A DNA stretch of 64,000 bases from Siderastrea radians. Its lineage: Eukaryota; Cnidaria; Anthozoa; Scleractinia; Rhizangiidae. The notes beneath the pieces were generated by a model, which saw only the letters and a list, made by a program, of their open reading frames with translations, was not told the origin of the DNA and ran no database searches. The translations under genes were made by a program, and so were the position numbers. This document shows, in pieces, positions 47,306 to 56,700 of the stretch; position 1 is the stretch's first letter, and every line of letters begins with the position of its first letter. Location: NCBI GenBank assembly GCA_964017195.1, contig OZ024890.1, positions 23,249,201 to 23,313,200 on the forward strand, read 5' to 3'.

Positions 47306-48317
47306 TTTTCTTCTTCTTCTTCTGCTTCTTCTTCTTCTTCTTCTTCTTCTTCTTCTCCTTCTTCTTCTTCTTCTCCTTTTCTTTGCTCTGTCTTTCTTTT
47401 TGTCGTCCTTGTCAATTCTCTTCACAATTTGAAGCGTTTCGTGATGAAAACAAATTTGTTTCAACTCCGTCTAGGGCGACCTTCTGCATCTCGAATATTT
47501 CCATTTGCATCATTCTTCGGCACTTTCTTGAGGCTACAGCACTCCAGTACGTCTTTAAAGGAGTTAATGGCGCTGCCACTTTCTCTCCAATTTTTGAAAG
47601 AGTTCGTGAAACTTGGCGTCAATTTTATTAAGTCTGTTCCTCTTGATTTCTTGAGCTCGATCACCGAGTTGTATTCATGTTCAGAGATTTACCAAGGTTT
47701 CCTCTTTGTCCATTCGTCACTTCTGCTACATTTTGTTGACAAGGAAGTGTCGCTTTCTCATAAAAATGTTAAGCTGTTTTTCTTTGAAAGAAAACGTAAG
47801 TATACTCTGACGAGCCGTATTAATTTGGCTTGTAACTATTTCTCGAGTTCGCAACGTTTGCACTTCCGTGTTAAATTTTGGATGATTTTTGAATTGAGGT
47901 TATGTCATTCGTGATAATTATACCAAATGAAATAGACGGACATTAAGACTTCTCAGATAGTTCTTAAATGAAAAATAACAATTTCAAATGTTTTCTTGAT
48001 GATTATTTCGAAACTGATATAGACTACGTCGGAACTTCAAAAGCATACCTTTCTTCCATGGCCTTCAGTCGTTTTTCTACTTCAGCCAGGCTAGGGTTCG
48101 CATTATTTTTAACTGCTCTTCGTTCTCGGTGCATCTGTTTTCCAGCAGCTTCAGGGCCATCAGCAGACACTCGATTGAAGCTTTCAACTTCTCCTCTACG
48201 TAGTACTTCAGGAGTTTCATCAAGGGCAGAAATGTGACCCACAATGGTACAACACATTACCAACACAGCCATCAAACGCAGGCCAACGCGAGGATTTTCT
48301 GTTGGGGACATTTTCAT
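29198..48317 (-). CDS. Secreted short-chain collagen C4-like protein (six exons)
   Basis: Exons: 48049-48317, 46022-46087, 45626-45690, 45095-45178, 44722-44868, 29198-29679. All GT/AG junctions are in phase and give 370 residues. A signal peptide (residues 12-31, core LMAVLVMCC) is followed by a propeptide ending in a furin-like RERR (64-67) and a short coiled coil (about 76-115, EVEKRLKAMEER and MEKRFQEMEKRF). Thirteen Gly-X-Y triplets follow (147-185), then a Cys-rich C-terminal domain beginning VKYVRWGRTTCPSGAQ. Such proteins form short extracellular collagens in sponges and cnidarians; trimerisation through the coiled coil and helix is expected. The last intron is 15 kb and full of transposons. 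The start ATG lies just before the signal peptide; an upstream in-frame ATG at 48452 would bury it. Alternative first exons may exist at 49.7 and 51.6 kb. Confidence 0.85.
29700..30600. other. Intron sequence with a (GAAA)n run
   Basis: 3' end of the 15-kb intron. A GAAA tetranucleotide run lies at about 30136-30198. Nothing else recognised. Confidence 0.6.
30615..30890. repeat. Tandem repeat, two units of about 135 bp
   Basis: GGATTTACAAAA(A)GGTGCTAATGA, ACAAAACATTACAA and TAATTTGTC blocks recur in the same order at 30624-30760 and 30770-30890. Confidence 0.6.
30900..31480. other. Intron sequence, nothing recognised
   Basis: AT-rich sequence within the large collagen intron; no repeat unit or exon seen. 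Confidence 0.4.
31485..31735. repeat. Minisatellite, about 2.7 units of 97 bp
   Basis: AAAGTTGATGTAAA, GGTTGGTAACCAACTTTACA and TAAAGGTGGTTAAAG recur with a period of about 97 bp. The central TTGGTAACCAA is itself palindromic. Confidence 0.75.
31740..33080. other. Intron sequence with a small foldback repeat
   Basis: At 32466-32590, TGGTGCA, AGACTGTTCACAGCC and the inverses GGCTGTGAACAGTCC, TGGTGCA bracket about 85 bp: a likely MITE. The rest is featureless. Confidence 0.5.
33081..33270. mobile_element. 190-bp MITE, TGTGGTTCCAGAAAATATCC ends
   Basis: The left end TGTGGTTCCAGAAAATATCC, then ATACTCCCCCC, is matched in inverse at 33239-33269. No coding capacity. Confidence 0.8.
33795..34960 (-). 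pseudogene. 3' part of a Penelope-like element (RT end plus GIY-YIG endonuclease)
   Basis: Minus-strand frames read in order. First comes a reverse-transcriptase C-terminal region (SARSLDKMRKDF, then NYLDVTLNL, 34869-34603). A bridging piece rich in basic residues follows. Then comes a GIY-YIG nuclease domain (34346-33795) with a Cys cluster (CNCRNKDLC), IVYKATV and KVYIGTAEHSFKTRYNNH. In Penelope-like retroelements this nuclease lies downstream of the RT and nicks the target. Frameshifts near 34600 and 34345 break it, and the RT core is missing: upstream sequence stops at the 34991 insertion boundary. Confidence 0.8.
34991..36480. mobile_element. 1.49-kb DNA transposon with long inverted repeats
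   Basis: Both ends carry CTAGCCTGCGAGCAGGCTCT in inverted orientation. Inverted similarity extends for roughly 140-160 bp, through a GC-rich part to CTATTACTGTAAATTTTTC. TAGATGG lies just outside each end (34984-34990 and 36481-36487), a 7-bp duplication (8 bp if the adjacent G is counted). The outer 16 bp are themselves palindromic. It encloses a zinc-finger gene but no recognised transposase. The superfamily is unclear. Confidence 0.85.
35264..36067 (+). CDS. Zinc-finger protein of the 1.49-kb element (ZAD-like)
   Basis: A 267-residue single-exon frame inside the long inverted repeats. After a basic AT-hook-like start (KKKTGRGRK, 13-21) come two CxxC pairs, C31/C34 (CRLCG) and C90/C93 (CAACG), about 55 residues apart. 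That is the spacing of ZAD-type zinc-binding domains. The middle is basic and low in complexity (KRKKPTSRKS), fitting a nuclear localisation signal. No DDE catalytic core is seen, so it is either an accessory DNA-binding protein or the N-terminus of a truncated transposase. Its frame is intact, unlike the neighbouring elements, which suggests recent insertion. Confidence 0.6.
   Translation: MSTIAADNNQTPKKKTGRGRKTLLPSVKDYCRLCGCSFKVQYESLARQIGTENLFQPSKQKGSIDVVLAKQCDEVGLKVTRSESKSDRVCAACGRKIRNKHQLFCFAASALQDPETESQERFKRCLPTSVSSPERSPVNKKMLRKGVEESASQKRQVEGDDDAKIADNKRKKPTSRKSLFCSTNNEELNQAESNTNGRGDWELGLLNVDDLSQGKTQVKILILYPSEHVKIRTPEDQKTIAITSRANYKQITSRDTFALSNTSLAAT
36490..37230. other. Intron sequence, nothing recognised
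   Basis: Short frames on both strands lack domain or splice support. Confidence 0.35.
37233..37475 (+). CDS. Hypothetical 80-residue acidic protein
   Basis: The ATG-initiated frame starts KTSNKKGRNEENNEDNGG, is rich in Asn, Asp and Glu, and ends MITPNGAPANPITVHRALLE. It points the same way as the helicase gene 1.2 kb downstream and could be a 5' part of that element. No family recognised. Confidence 0.25.
   Translation: MKTSNKKGRNEENNEDNGGESDNDSITPRRVSGTSSQTWITNHQSIVNKNLRPAVSYWIAMITPNGAPANPITVHRALLE
37480..38300. other. Intron sequence, nothing recognised
   Basis: AT-rich; no exon or repeat unit seen. Confidence 0.35.
38325..38480. repeat. TTCGGA-rich minisatellite
   Basis: At least ten imperfect copies of a motif near TCTTCGGAAA at spacings of 10-25 bp. 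It lies 130 bp before the helicase frame and could be a promoter-proximal or origin-like repeat of that element. Confidence 0.6.
38612..41183 (+). pseudogene. SF3-type helicase gene of a mobile element, decayed
   Basis: A first frame of 337 residues ends at a Walker A loop (GEPGSGKTSLF) followed at once by TAA (39623-39625). Past the stop, the same frame gives a Walker B-like VIFIDEAS (about 39.72 kb) and MTAQKKLEF. A frameshift near 39.88 kb then leads to QPAIDRRIRYYM, an arginine-finger-like motif. This order matches superfamily 3 helicases of small DNA viruses and some transposons. The C-terminal half (39.95-41.18 kb) is acidic and then coiled-coil, broken again near 40.3 kb and by TAG at 40848. 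N-terminal residues 45-300 resemble nothing I know. It probably unwinds element DNA for replication. It converges on the recombinase gene. Confidence 0.65.
41450..43160 (-). pseudogene. C2H2 zinc finger-tyrosine recombinase-Myb protein gene, decayed
   Basis: Three frames read as one protein. 43160-42837 has a C2H2 finger (CPIQGCDHDG...RKHANTKH) and ends in a TAG that is in frame with the next part. 42830-41733 (365 residues) is a tyrosine-recombinase-like domain. Candidate catalytic residues, numbered within this frame, are R190 (GSRPMTYQYL), H285 and R288 (HPTRYR), H315 (DQKHSS) and Y324 (HYQKQRS). A one-base frameshift then leads into 41797-41450, a telobox-like Myb/SANT domain (KFTSDEDDFLKEGIRRYG, GIGQWTAIL). 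Tyrosine recombinases cut and join DNA by a 3'-phosphotyrosine; the two flanking domains would supply DNA binding. The domain assignment rests on motif spacing and is inference. Confidence 0.65.
43220..43540. other. Intergenic, short CAACTTGCCCC repeat
   Basis: Three AACTTGCCCC/AACGTGCCCC copies lie at 43252-43280. No gene. Confidence 0.4.
43555..44115. repeat. Cluster of GGAAC/GTTCC palindromic motifs
   Basis: About 25 GGAAC or GTTCC words in 560 bp, many paired as GGAACAATTGTTCC-type palindromes and spaced 20-45 bp apart. Intervening sequence is A/T-rich and degenerate. It could be a decayed minisatellite or the end of the neighbouring recombinase element. Confidence 0.7.
44120..44715. other. 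Intron sequence with a (GAAA)n run
   Basis: A GAAA run lies at about 44271-44293. The rest is the 5' part of the large collagen intron with no other feature. Confidence 0.5.
44722..44868 (-). CDS. Collagen gene exon 5: end of the Gly-X-Y tract and start of the C4 domain
   Basis: It reads DQGAVGRTGAKGDQGAKG and further Gly-X-Y triplets, then the C4-like start VKYVRWGRTTCPSGAQVVYK. The acceptor is TTCAAAG and the donor AAAG/GTAATT. Phase 1 on both sides. Confidence 0.88.
45095..45178 (-). CDS. Collagen gene exon 4: start of the Gly-X-Y tract
   Basis: It reads RDGRNNGKHPAV, then GPPGPPGLPGKTGPK. The acceptor follows a T-rich tract (GTTTTTCAG); the donor is AAAG/GTAGGC. Confidence 0.88.
45626..45690 (-). 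CDS. Collagen gene exon 3
   Basis: It encodes LDALLHMPSQSSDSSLLAYLL between the coiled coil and the Gly-X-Y tract. The acceptor is CTTATTGCAG; the donor TTG/GTTGGT is weak but is the one that keeps the phase. Confidence 0.65.
46022..46087 (-). CDS. Collagen gene exon 2: coiled coil
   Basis: It encodes HNKSTSLMEKRFQEMEKRF, continuing the heptad-like pattern of exon 1. The acceptor is TTTCTCACAG and the donor ACG/GTAGGG. Phase 2 on both sides. Confidence 0.75.
46100..48040. other. Collagen intron 1 with a long (TTC)n array
   Basis: A TTC/GAA trinucleotide array fills about 47213-47376 with a few TCC interruptions. It creates long poly-Ser, poly-Glu and poly-Arg frames that are not genes. Long GAA/TTC tracts can form triplex DNA. 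Confidence 0.85.
48049..48317 (-). CDS. Collagen gene exon 1: signal peptide and propeptide
   Basis: It encodes residues 1-89 and two bases of codon 90: signal peptide, propeptide with RERR, and the first coiled-coil heptads. The donor is AAG/GTATGC in phase 2. Confidence 0.85.
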
Positions 48318-48459
48318 AACGAACTGATTGGATTTTCCGTGAAGCGCTGGGATTTTAATCTCACGAGAAGAAAACGATAACAGCCTTCTTTCTCTCCACC
48401 AAAAGAAAGTTGTAATATCCAGTCGATATCGCGGGATATTACACTGTGACATAGGCGTG

Positions 48460-49640
48460 AATTTTTTCGCGTCTGTGACGTAGCACTACATAGAAAAATA
48501 CCTCATTAATCCTTACAAAAATCAATAACACGCAGAAATAAACTTTCAATGGTGTCATTTTGTAAAGTCAAACGAAGCAGGGTATTTGAGTACAAGTGTT
48601 GTTCAGGTTATTCTTTAGACGAAGATACAGGCATGTTCAAAGAATCGTATTGGTTAAACATCAGGCGTCAAGTGTCATAAGGCAGGATATGTTTTATTGG
48701 TCCATTTCGATCATCAAAGGAGGCATTTAGCTATCGTGAGCTTCAACAGAGAACACTGCCATGGACAACCAACCGAATGGCCCTTGTAACAACACCATAC
48801 TATTACTGAATTATAAAAGTCTCTTTATGATTATGCTGTTGGAAGATAATTGGTTGAAATAAACTGAAACATACTTAATCTTTCAGTAGCTGGTAATAAC
48901 TATTTGTTTGCTTTCACTGAAAACCCAATGCAAGGCCTAATTACATTGACGCCTTCTGTGGGGTGTTTTCATTTCAAGTGCATGTACATCCGAGTTACTT
49001 AATCAAGGCCTAAACCGAAATAAATTAGTTCCTAAAGTTCCTGATTAAGTTAACGTTTATTATTGTAGTTTGCACTTGAAGTAAATTAATTCAAATAGTT
49101 TGTAATTTTTGGGAAGTATTTTCATGAAAACAACACATTTTTAGCAGTTACTTTCAATTCTTATGTCACGGAGATATGAAAGAACAGCTAACCGTATTAA
49201 CAAGACTGCGAAGTTTACAGTTGTAATAAGAGCTATACAATAAGCTAATATCTTCAAATACAATAGACCTTACTTGAAAGTTACCGCACTATTCACCGTG
49301 AACACTTCGAAACATTTGTTTACTTGGATATGGTATTAGCATGAGTCCGAGCCATTCATTTTAAGAATTAGTTCGGAATTACGAAATTGACGTAATCAAC
49401 TATTTATCTGCCGTTCTAGGAAGCAGTTGTAACACTCGGTGAACAGTCTGAGCTGGCAATTTTATGGAATAGTCCCAAAATAATTATTAACGCACCCTCA
49501 AAATAATCAAAATCAACTTACATAACGGCAGAAGCGTGTAAGAAGGTATAAAGGTATGTTTTGCATCTCCGATCGACGGGTAGCTATCATGCGCTGTATG
49601 TAACCATAACAAGCAGTTTAAGTTGCAGATTTTAAATCTG
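48460..49640. other. Upstream region of the collagen gene
   Basis: No gene or repeat recognised. It may hold the promoter of the secreted isoform, but no clear TATA box was found. Confidence 0.35.
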
Positions 49641-49653
49641 CTGACATATCTAC

Positions 49654-49734
49654 CTGGCGTGTTCATCTGTGCGCTGTGAATGTAACATGACTGATGGTTT
49701 CTCCTTCCCATCCCTGACTTCTTCGTCTGTTATC
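49654..49734 (-). CDS. Candidate alternative upstream exon of the collagen gene
   Basis: 81 bp between TTTTCTTAG and GTAGAT, open in one phase (2 to 2): ITDEEVRDGKEKPSVML, then HSQRTDEHA. The phase fits both the exon at 51580-51887 and the coiled-coil exon at 46022-46087, so all three could join in one transcript. Confidence 0.45.
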
Positions 49735-49739
49735 CTAAG

Positions 49740-51570
49740 AAAAAGATAAACTTTCAGTAAGACGTAAAGGGAAAGGTCTAAAAACTGGTACAGTTCGATC
49801 GGTTCGTGCAGGAATCAATTATAATCCATCCCTGATTAACAGACACCTGTTAATACGAACACCTCGCGCAGATCGACTTTTTCGTATCCGCTCAATTTCC
49901 CCATATATTTTCTGGCTCTAAAATTAAACAGCTTAATTCCCAACGTTATCCTTAACGGCGGTGTTTGTTTGTTCTATGATATGGTTTCAGTCGTAACCAA
50001 AAAGTTTTTCTATAGCTATTTTTTTAAATGAAGATTCCATGTGTTTTAAGACAAGCACGTATCCGATGCTAGCGGAATTTATTATCAAAGATGACGACAG
50101 TGTGTCCCGCAAATTCTCCGATGGATTTCTCCGGGATTTTCTGAAACCCCAACAAATAAGCAGCAGTACATAAAAGAAATCGCCTCTCTCAAAGTCAAAC
50201 TGATGGAGATATTGAACTGCGACGTACAACTGACATATTTTGATCCATCAAATATAAACTGTTTTCATCAAAATATCAAAATGTATGCAAACTCTAAGAA
50301 ATTCCTAGCTAAGTAACAGAATATTTAATTTACACACATGTCCCATCAAAACAGATTCGTAACAATGATCAGAGATTAGAGTAACCGAAAAGGAGATTTA
50401 GAGGTGAGAGAGGAAGTTTTTCAAACGAGACATGTATTTTAGCGTTTCCTGAAATTAAACGTGCATTGGTGAAACGTACTATATGAACTCGGTGCCTCGA
50501 GCTCTATCAGTGCTTTCTGAGTTCTCGATTAATGTATATATATAATTCATAGCTTTATGTTTATCTTTGCACTGGCCATTCTTACAGAAAATGAAGAGAC
50601 TTTTATTATTAGTCCGTGACGGAAGCGTATTTTCATTACGCCGTTTAGAAAACCGGCAAATTACAAGTCTTGATGAATGTTTTCTCCGAGACATCCCCAT
50701 TTGAGATTTTTGACAAACAATTGCAAACAGCCGGTCTAAACATTTGCATGCATGAGACATTTTTACAAAGCCATTAAAAACACGTAATTTTAGCAGTTCA
50801 TGTTTCCCTGATTCGTAACAAAAATTATCTAAAATGGAAGAAAAAGACAAGCCGCTTTATGTTCAAATTGATATCAAATACGGTCGGTCTGACTGAGCAG
50901 ATCTGGCAGATGGGAACCCTAACCCAGCTTAAAACCAAAGCTAAGCTCGGTTTGCTAGTTTCAAAGGAATGTTCATAAGAAAAGCAAATATATAAGTGTG
51001 AACCTACAAAACGTAGGTCTTGTAGGTTCACGCACAGTTTTTTATACGAATTGAATCAGACATCGTGAAATAGTTCATCAGATGTTAACAAAAAAATTCG
51101 TATAAACTTCAGGAGTTAAATTTAGTTATTAAAAAAAATGACCCCCGTGTATAGAATCTTTTATATTTATATGGAAGCGAATTGAATTGCAAATACAGCA
51201 GCGTGTTGGAGGACGGAAGACTCGTCAAGATTTTTAGTCGCCTAACCGACTCAAGTTCAGATTGCTACGACTACGGCAGATCAAATGGATTCCTTACCGA
51301 TTAAGCCTAATTCCCATACTGGAGAATCTACGCATGTAGTTATTCGTCACTGATTCGTGAACTGAACGGCGTTATCTGATCAGAATTTATGTCTTTGCCA
51401 ATGATGGCAAATCACTTAACGTTTTCTGATGGTAATTCGTCCTGAGTACTAAGCCCGTGCACCTCTGGCCAGGGGCAATGGTTCATGTCTTGGAGTACAA
51501 CTCCTAATTCCTTTTTACTGTCAAAGCTAGGAACTTTTAATGATAAGAACTTAACACAGTAAAATAATCA
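49740..51570. other. Non-coding stretch
   Basis: No feature supported. 50995-51030 holds a short inverse repeat around GTGAACCTACAA. Confidence 0.35.
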
Positions 51571-51579
51571 CTGACTTAC

Positions 51580-51887
51580 GTTCGTGGTCGTCAAGTTCCA
51601 TCTTGCTCTGCAGTTTTGTAAATTTTTAACCAAACTCGCCGCTTGGTTAAAATATGTCTCGAACTGGACGAGTCCTGTAAAGCTGTAGGAATCTCTGTGG
51701 ACTGCAAGTCTACCCCTTCGCTGCTCCCTGGAAATATCTTTTGCTCGAGCTTGCTAATTCTGTCGTTCACGTTCAGATAAATAAACACGATCCCAAGTAG
51801 AAATCCAACGATACAAAATATAAACAACAGTAACAAAGCCAAACGAGACACACGATCATCAAACCGTTTTCCTGAAACCGTTCGCAT
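51580..51887 (-). CDS. Candidate alternative first exon: type II membrane start, with in-frame TGA
   Basis: From ATG at 51887: a short basic cytoplasmic start (MRTVSGKRFDDRVSR), a membrane segment of about 23 residues (LALLLLFIFCIVGFLLG...), a short coiled region (NDRISKLEQKI) and a furin-like TKRR. The exon ends in a strong donor (GAAC/GTAAGT) in phase 2, matching the next exon. However, TGA at 51591-51593 stops the frame 11 bases before the donor. Either this is a recent nonsense allele or an assembly error, or the exon belongs to a separate, dead paralogue. The layout mirrors the secreted exon 1 (hydrophobic start, furin site, coiled coil). Confidence 0.5.
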
Positions 51888-51899
51888 CCTTTTCCGGTC

Positions 51900-52250
51900 C
51901 AGACATTAATGGAAGTATTGTGCTCGTGTTAACACAACTACATATCGCGGGTGCAAAGTATTTATGCAAAAATTCCTCCAGACGTGGTAACTACTTGACA
52001 TCTACAGTTGATTTTATTTACTTTTTTAGCCAATGCAAACAGACTTTTCCTGACCCTCAACTTAGTAGCGGGGGGAGGGAGGGGGGTGGAAAGTGGTGGA
52101 TGTTACCCCCCATAAGGTTTTCCTTAAGTTTTTCCGTGGCGATTTATCAACTGTACCTACCGTTTTCAGTAGCTGTGCGCATATATATTCCTTAGACGCA
52201 TTTGGCCACAAGTTTGAGATAATTGGTTACTATGGTTACGATATGTGACG
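51900..52250. other. No feature recognised
   Basis: A G-rich run lies at 52070-52086; nothing else. Confidence 0.4.
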
Positions 52251-52679
52251 TCATAAGTAGCGTTTTTGAAGAAAAAGTGTGTTTTTAACCTTTCTTTTAG
52301 ATTGGACAAGTACACAATGTTGACAAAATTAAGCAGCGAAGTGTTTTTAAAATTACGACTTATTCTACATGTCCAGCATAAAAAATTTCAATTTCTGCGA
52401 TTTTTGGATAATTTCTAATTTGGGGTAAAATCCAAGACGGCGGCCACTTCGGTGATTTCAAAGGCTTCAGCAGCACCGCAACCCATAATATATACCTCAA
52501 CTGGTAGAGCACATCACATCCTTTCTACAAAAGGTAAAATCTTTTCGATAGATTGTAACACGACAAAAACCCAGGGGGTACATCAATTCCCGCCTTTGTA
52601 ACACGGTGGGGGTGTGACTTTACTTTGCATCCAAAGGGTTATATACCGAGAGTAAAACCCTGGATATCTGCAAGCGTGC

Positions 52680-52739
52680 TTAACAGGTTCATATCCTGCT
52701 TAACAGGTTCATATCCTGCTTAACAGGTTCATATCCTGC
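52680..52739. repeat. Three tandem 20-bp units
   Basis: TTAACAGGTTCATATCCTGC is repeated three times without change. Copy 1 of the duplication has no such array, so the expansion is recent. Confidence 0.95.
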
Positions 52740-53650
52740 AAGTATCGAAACCGCACGAGGTATCTTTTATCAAAAAAAGGTTAACGAAAGAATTGTTTCA
52801 ATCATGTGCGACTCAGTTTCCTGGAAAACGTTTTAATTATTCAGCGGTTTTTACTGCACCAACTTGTCACTTCCTCCTCCTCTTCTCCTTATTTAGCCCC
52901 AGAAAGAGAGGAAGTGTTATAACCGTAACTCAAATTTATTGTCAATTCTGGAAAACGTAAATATGAATCACAAAATATTAAATTACAATTAAATTGCTGG
53001 AAATTGAATAACTCGGCTTACTTTTAAACCGTTTGAACTCAAGTCGTTAACCAATTTTCAGAACATATTTTGTCCAATTCCTATTTTAAATATTAGGGGC
53101 CTCCTTCACCGGTATTATATCCCAAATAAACGTAAAAAATGAAAAAGCAGTCATAAAGAATATACGAGCAAATAATGAGGCTGTGACTAAAATCATAAAA
53201 CAATAATAATATTGTTAAAAAGTACAATACATTTTCCAGACTGAAGGGTTTGTAACACAGTATGTGGGATCAGGAGTCATAAGGTTGGATCGGAAATTTT
53301 AAGCGGTCAGATTACATTAGGTATCACAGGCCACGGGATCAGTCCAAGACCAGATTAGGAATCGGCTCCGCTGTGATGTAGACTGTGTTATGCACAATAG
53401 CGAATGAAACGCCTCAACGGTTTGGAGATCAAACTTCTGGATGCAGAATAAGGAGAGAGTGAAAAACTACAATTGATGACCCTGTGATTTATTGACATTG
53501 GTTGAATTTAAAATGTCAAATTGGAGCTCCCAGATTTTATTCACGGAAATACGGTGTAGGATATATGGTTAGAGCTAACACAGTCCATCGCAAACTTTCC
53601 TCGTACTGACAGCTGACAGTTCCCAATACAGGGGTGAGTCATAACAATCT

Positions 53651-53713
53651 TTATGCGTTGAGTTCACTTCTGTAAGAATCTTCTTCAACATCACTCCCTT
53701 CCGCGAAGTATTT
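53651..53713 (-). CDS. JmjC gene exon 8, terminal
   Basis: After TTTCATTAG the frame gives KYFAEGSDVEEDSYRSELNA and TAA. Phase 0, as exon 7 requires. AATAAA-type signals occur on the minus strand at 53536 and 53485. Confidence 0.6.
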   Translation of the reverse strand, partial: KYFAEGSDVEEDSYRSELNA

Positions 53714-56700
53714 CTAATGAAACAGAACAATTAAAGTGAACATTACAAGTCAAGGCTTGATGACTGCTTATAAATTGTTAGTAGGAATTACATTTAAAAA
53801 CCAATGGGAAGATCACAAGAAATAGTGAAGTTTTTGGATGCATGTTCTGTTATACCACCAAGAAGTTCGCCGATGCCTTTTCAAATCTATAATAGTTAGT
53901 ATTTACATCTCAAAGTCCTCTCTATTATGAATGAAAAATTAATGCTTGATGCGTTCTTGATAGTAAAATGTCTTGTTGCCCGAGGGATCAGTTACTCTAG
54001 ATCTGCAACTGATATAACACCTTACCTTTAGTTGTTGAGTGTAGTTTTTACTTTTGAGTCTGTGGATATTTTTCTAACATGTGTCCATCGAATTACTTCC
54101 TGGCATGAGACCATGCACATGATTGAATGAAAGCGCTGTAGTTTACGTTGCTGTCATTGGTGATCAGTTTGTTTCTCAGTTTTGTAGCATGATTTTGCGG
54201 AATGATTTATATGGGAAGTGGGTTATTTGGGGAGAAATCTTTTAGATGTCAATCAAATGACATAAGTCTCCATTCACTTGCTTGAATAAAATTCATACAT
54301 TTTATACTAGTTGATTCCTCCAGGTTTCATGGCAACTCAGAAAATATATAGCCTATTGAAAGCTAAATAACTGAACAGATGTAGATCTGTTAGAGACGTT
54401 TAATTCAAACCACAAAGTGCTGCACGCTGTCTTCAAAATGCTAAATTAATCATATATCGGCAGGAGGTATATAAACAACCATCCTACCTTCCACACATTT
54501 TCATGGTGTTGATATCCAAGTTCACTGTTAGGTGTCCCCAGGCCCCTTATCGGAGACTTAAACTGCCGGTCGTCTTCATTAAGAAGTTCTGGATTGTGTT
54601 TTGCCAGATAATGACGTAACTGAATGAAAACATCACCATGGAAGTTGTCCCCAGTGCTATCAGCCATTACTTTTAACTCCTCCATGCAATCCCGGATGCT
54701 TGCTTCATCACACACTGATTTCTACAATAAAACATAACAACTGAGAAACTGATGCACTCTCGCAGTTGTTATGATTTGAGCAATGGCAGACAGACCACTG
54801 TAGGAAAGAAAGATTAAACAATAGTATACTAGCCGTGGCAGGCACAGAAAGGACCAATCAACCCATTTTGATCACGGGAGCAACAATTTTTAGCCAGTCC
54901 TGCTTGAACCAGTTTAGAGTCAAACATTGTATTGAGAACCTCATCAAGTTCCAATTCTCGAAAAAACCCGTTTAGATCAATTATTGGCCGCATGGCCACA
55001 AATTCCTGACATCAGAGCAGCGAATTCTCGTGCAGCTTTCATCTGGCATATATTTACCGCTGTTACCCGCCGCGAAACTGACAGGCTCGTATTCCAACAC
55101 GACACACAAATGGGTGATACACAACGGTGTTTACGTCTGAATAAAAACCGCAGATACTAAACCTCTTGTTCAAAATTATAAAGATAAAGAAAAAAAAGCT
55201 TTCAAACAAGACCTTTTGGAGCCAATTTGGATCATTTAATGCGGAGATATCAAAGACCGAAAGCAGTAGATTTCCTGGATTGTATCGGCTAATGGCTGAC
55301 TCGTATTTGAGCATTTTTGTTGGCAAAATAGGCGCAGTTAATCAGTTTTAATCTCCCTGAAAATCGCTATGTATGTGAGCTACGATGTCAACTTCGAGGA
55401 ATTGTCTCGTTTCCTGATCAAGATTACGATACGTAGTTTTCCCATCAACACAGACAATCCGCTCGCCTGAACCAGTTTGATAACTTCGCCTATCGAGGGC
55501 CTCATTGTTGCTGCTCTGAATCGTTTTTGAACGCAATCAGGGCGAAGAAATCGCTCCTGAGAGTGAAAATCAAGCAAATGGAAGCTCATAAGGTGCTTAT
55601 AGTTAGACGATCGCGGCACTTGGGAAAACCCTTGCCCTTCGTGCAACCGAGTGTGATCTGCATGTGAGAAGTTCAACTGAAGTATCTTGATTAACCAGTA
55701 GTAAGTGATCATTCTTGCCTTCAGTTAAAGGAAGCAATTTTCATGCAATCAAACTTTTCACTGACTAGAGATTAGTTCACAAAATTACGTCATTGTCAAG
55801 TGTTAAATATCAGAAAGAAAACTTAAATTTCGATGCATTCTTACTCGAGGTACTCTGATTCAAACAAACAAGGGGGTTAGCTATTTCTAAATGTGGTGCT
55901 GCGTCGGCATGGAAGTGAAACACAAAAATTGGATTTTTCAACTGAGTTGATCAGGTAAATTGGCTACAGTAAACAGATTGAAAGCTGACGTTTCGAGCGT
56001 TAGCCACGTCAATCTCTTTACGGTGGCCAATTTACCTTTATCAACTCAGTTGATATTTCCAAAGTTTCGTGTACTTTGATTCACCCGTTTAGGCACCACC
56101 TGCCGTTATTATTTTCTCCTTCAGTTGCTTGCTGATTTAATCCAATTCCTCTCTCTCCATATCACCATCAGCTAGTTTTTGCACATAATTCTCTTGATCA
56201 TGGTGTTTTTTCCACCGAAAATTATTATTGCGTCCTTCTTGCTTTTGGACTTGGGCACTAGCCCTCTTGGAAGAGAGCAAATGCAAATAAACTGAAAACA
56301 ACTCTATTTACTTACATGCATTACTAACCTGTATTGTAATAGAGTCTTCAATGTTGACATTGCTCCACCACCACCCCGAGGGGATGTATAATATTTCCCC
56401 TGGCTCCTGTATACATTCCAGCGGTTTGTAATCCTCTCGTAAATGAGGCCGAGTGTAAATCCACCAGGTGAATGATTCGGACTGTTGGGAGTCTTGAGTC
56501 TGATGATTGTTGTGAACTACACCTGGCAAAAGAGCATCAAGAGCTAAATAAGAGTATCTTTAAAAGGACATATCAAAAAGAGTTGAAATACGCGCCAATT
56601 AAAACTGAAAATCAAGTGAAAAAGCGTATGTTACAGTCGCCTAGTAAATAGTCTCCCAGTCCACCCGCCACAGAAGACTTTGTTAAAAGTGCCGTTAGAA

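Larger units (their letters stand above)
52300..54850. repeat. Segmental duplication, copy 2
   Basis: Same order and orientation as 3.42-6.7 kb. It lacks the piggyBac-type MITE, the 250-bp MITE and the second palindrome arm, so it preserves the state before those insertions. It contains the intact exon 7 and, in this copy only, exon 8 of the JmjC gene. Confidence 0.7.

Noticed and set aside
47101..47914. Long poly-Ser, poly-Glu and poly-Arg frames
   Set aside because: They are the three readings of the (TTC)n microsatellite at 47213-47376, with no domain on either side.
55348..55712. Extra JmjC-gene exons
   Set aside because: The frames are open, but no acceptor/donor pair keeps phase between exons 5 and 6, and the protein has no recognisable match.
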